DNA from: Eubacterium pyruvativorans
GTDB lineage: Bacteria > Bacillota > Clostridia > Peptostreptococcales > Anaerovoracaceae
DNA: 41,747 bases
Direction: 5' to 3'
NCBI RefSeq assembly: GCF_900102225.1
Contig: NZ_FNBF01000019.1
Coordinates: 1-41,747 of the forward strand
Shown here: piece after piece, positions 41,390 through 41,747 of the stretch
How the letters are laid out: every line of letters starts with the position of its first letter
How positions within the stretch are numbered: position 1 is the first letter of the stretch
Program-made: the position numbers and the translations under genes
The notes under the pieces: generated by a model
What the model saw: the letters and a program-made list of their open reading frames with translations, nothing else
Told to the model about the DNA's origin: nothing
Databases searched by the model: none

Positions 41390-41591
41390 TCGCTTGAAGA
41401 GAGCGGCATGAACTTAGAAAACTCCATAGACGAGAAATTTAGTCAAATAAGCATACTAAGTATGCACGAACCTGAAAAGTACAAGGTTCACGACAATTTC
41501 CGAAAACAGTAATTCAGAAATGGATACTTACAGAACGTTAGCGTTCTGGTCAGGAAAAGATATGAACGGATGAAAGTCCGTTGATATACGA
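41390..41591 (+). other. rRNA leader with successive hairpins
   Basis: About 200 bases of pre-rRNA leader. Short perfect hairpins: GCATAC/GTATGC (41451-41465), GAACCT/AGGTTC (41468-41489), CAGAACG/CGTTCTG with TTAG loop (41531-41548), AACGGA/TCCGTT (41565-41582). They may serve rRNA processing or antitermination. I do not see a convincing boxA. Confidence 0.55.

Positions 41592-41747
<156 letters not shown>

Overview
The window reads as chromosomal DNA of a low-GC-phylum but GC-rich (roughly mid-50s % by eye) anaerobic Gram-positive, most likely class Clostridia. Supporting this are Clostridia-type promoters (TTGACA / TATAAT), strong AGGAGG ribosome sites, ATG/GTG/TTG starts, an ECF energising module, PutP-type sodium symporters, an NptA/PhoU transporter and the 5' end of a 16S rRNA at the right edge. 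The 16S start (cctaacacatgcaagtcgag, later gtgggcaacctgcccc) resembles Eubacteriales Family XIII/Anaerovoracaceae-like sequences, but about 155 bases do not fix a genus. I see no prophage, integrase, IS element or CRISPR array.

Layout. 1-1049 is the 3' part of tuf, closed by a strong terminator. Then come a MATE efflux pump (1185-2612) and ftsH (2719-4599). A tight overlapping operon follows, ecfA1-ecfA2-ecfT-trmB (4716-7889), whose promoter is embedded in the ftsH terminator. Next are an aminotransferase (7959-9203) and tRNA-Gly(CCC). Two paralogous PutP-family sodium symporters (9705-11222 and 11733-13304) each have their own promoter and a long structured leader. A SulP anion transporter with an unusual C-terminal extension (13515-15890), class II fructose-bisphosphate aldolase with an NCS2 nucleobase permease, and a TetR regulator with a radical-SAM-like protein lacking its iron-sulfur cluster motif (18546-20282) follow. 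Then come a Na/Pi symporter, an orphan MreB/Mbl and xanthine phosphoribosyltransferase.

24107-24954 is a repeat-rich non-coding island. It holds GTCGAC-centred direct repeats, at least three inverted pairs of a GGTGCGAAA half-site, and a GC-rich minisatellite abutting a minus-strand membrane protein gene. A divergent cstA follows, then a MoxR ATPase/VWA protein pair (27514-30192), convergent argG (minus), divergent carA-carB, a U32 peptidase/hydroxylase-type protein, and a polar amino acid ABC transporter (38799-41110). The window ends in an rrn promoter, leader and 16S start.

How the parts fit. The right half has an arginine/pyrimidine theme: argG, carAB and the amino acid ABC transporter all carry ARG-box-like sequences in their control regions, which suggests (inference) a common ArgR regulon. 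The left half is housekeeping plus uptake: ECF vitamins/metals, proline-type symport, sulfate/anion, nucleobase, phosphate and peptide/pyruvate. The most unusual items are the cluster-less radical SAM homologue in an operon with a TetR regulator, the repeat island, the structured putP leaders and the extended SulP protein.
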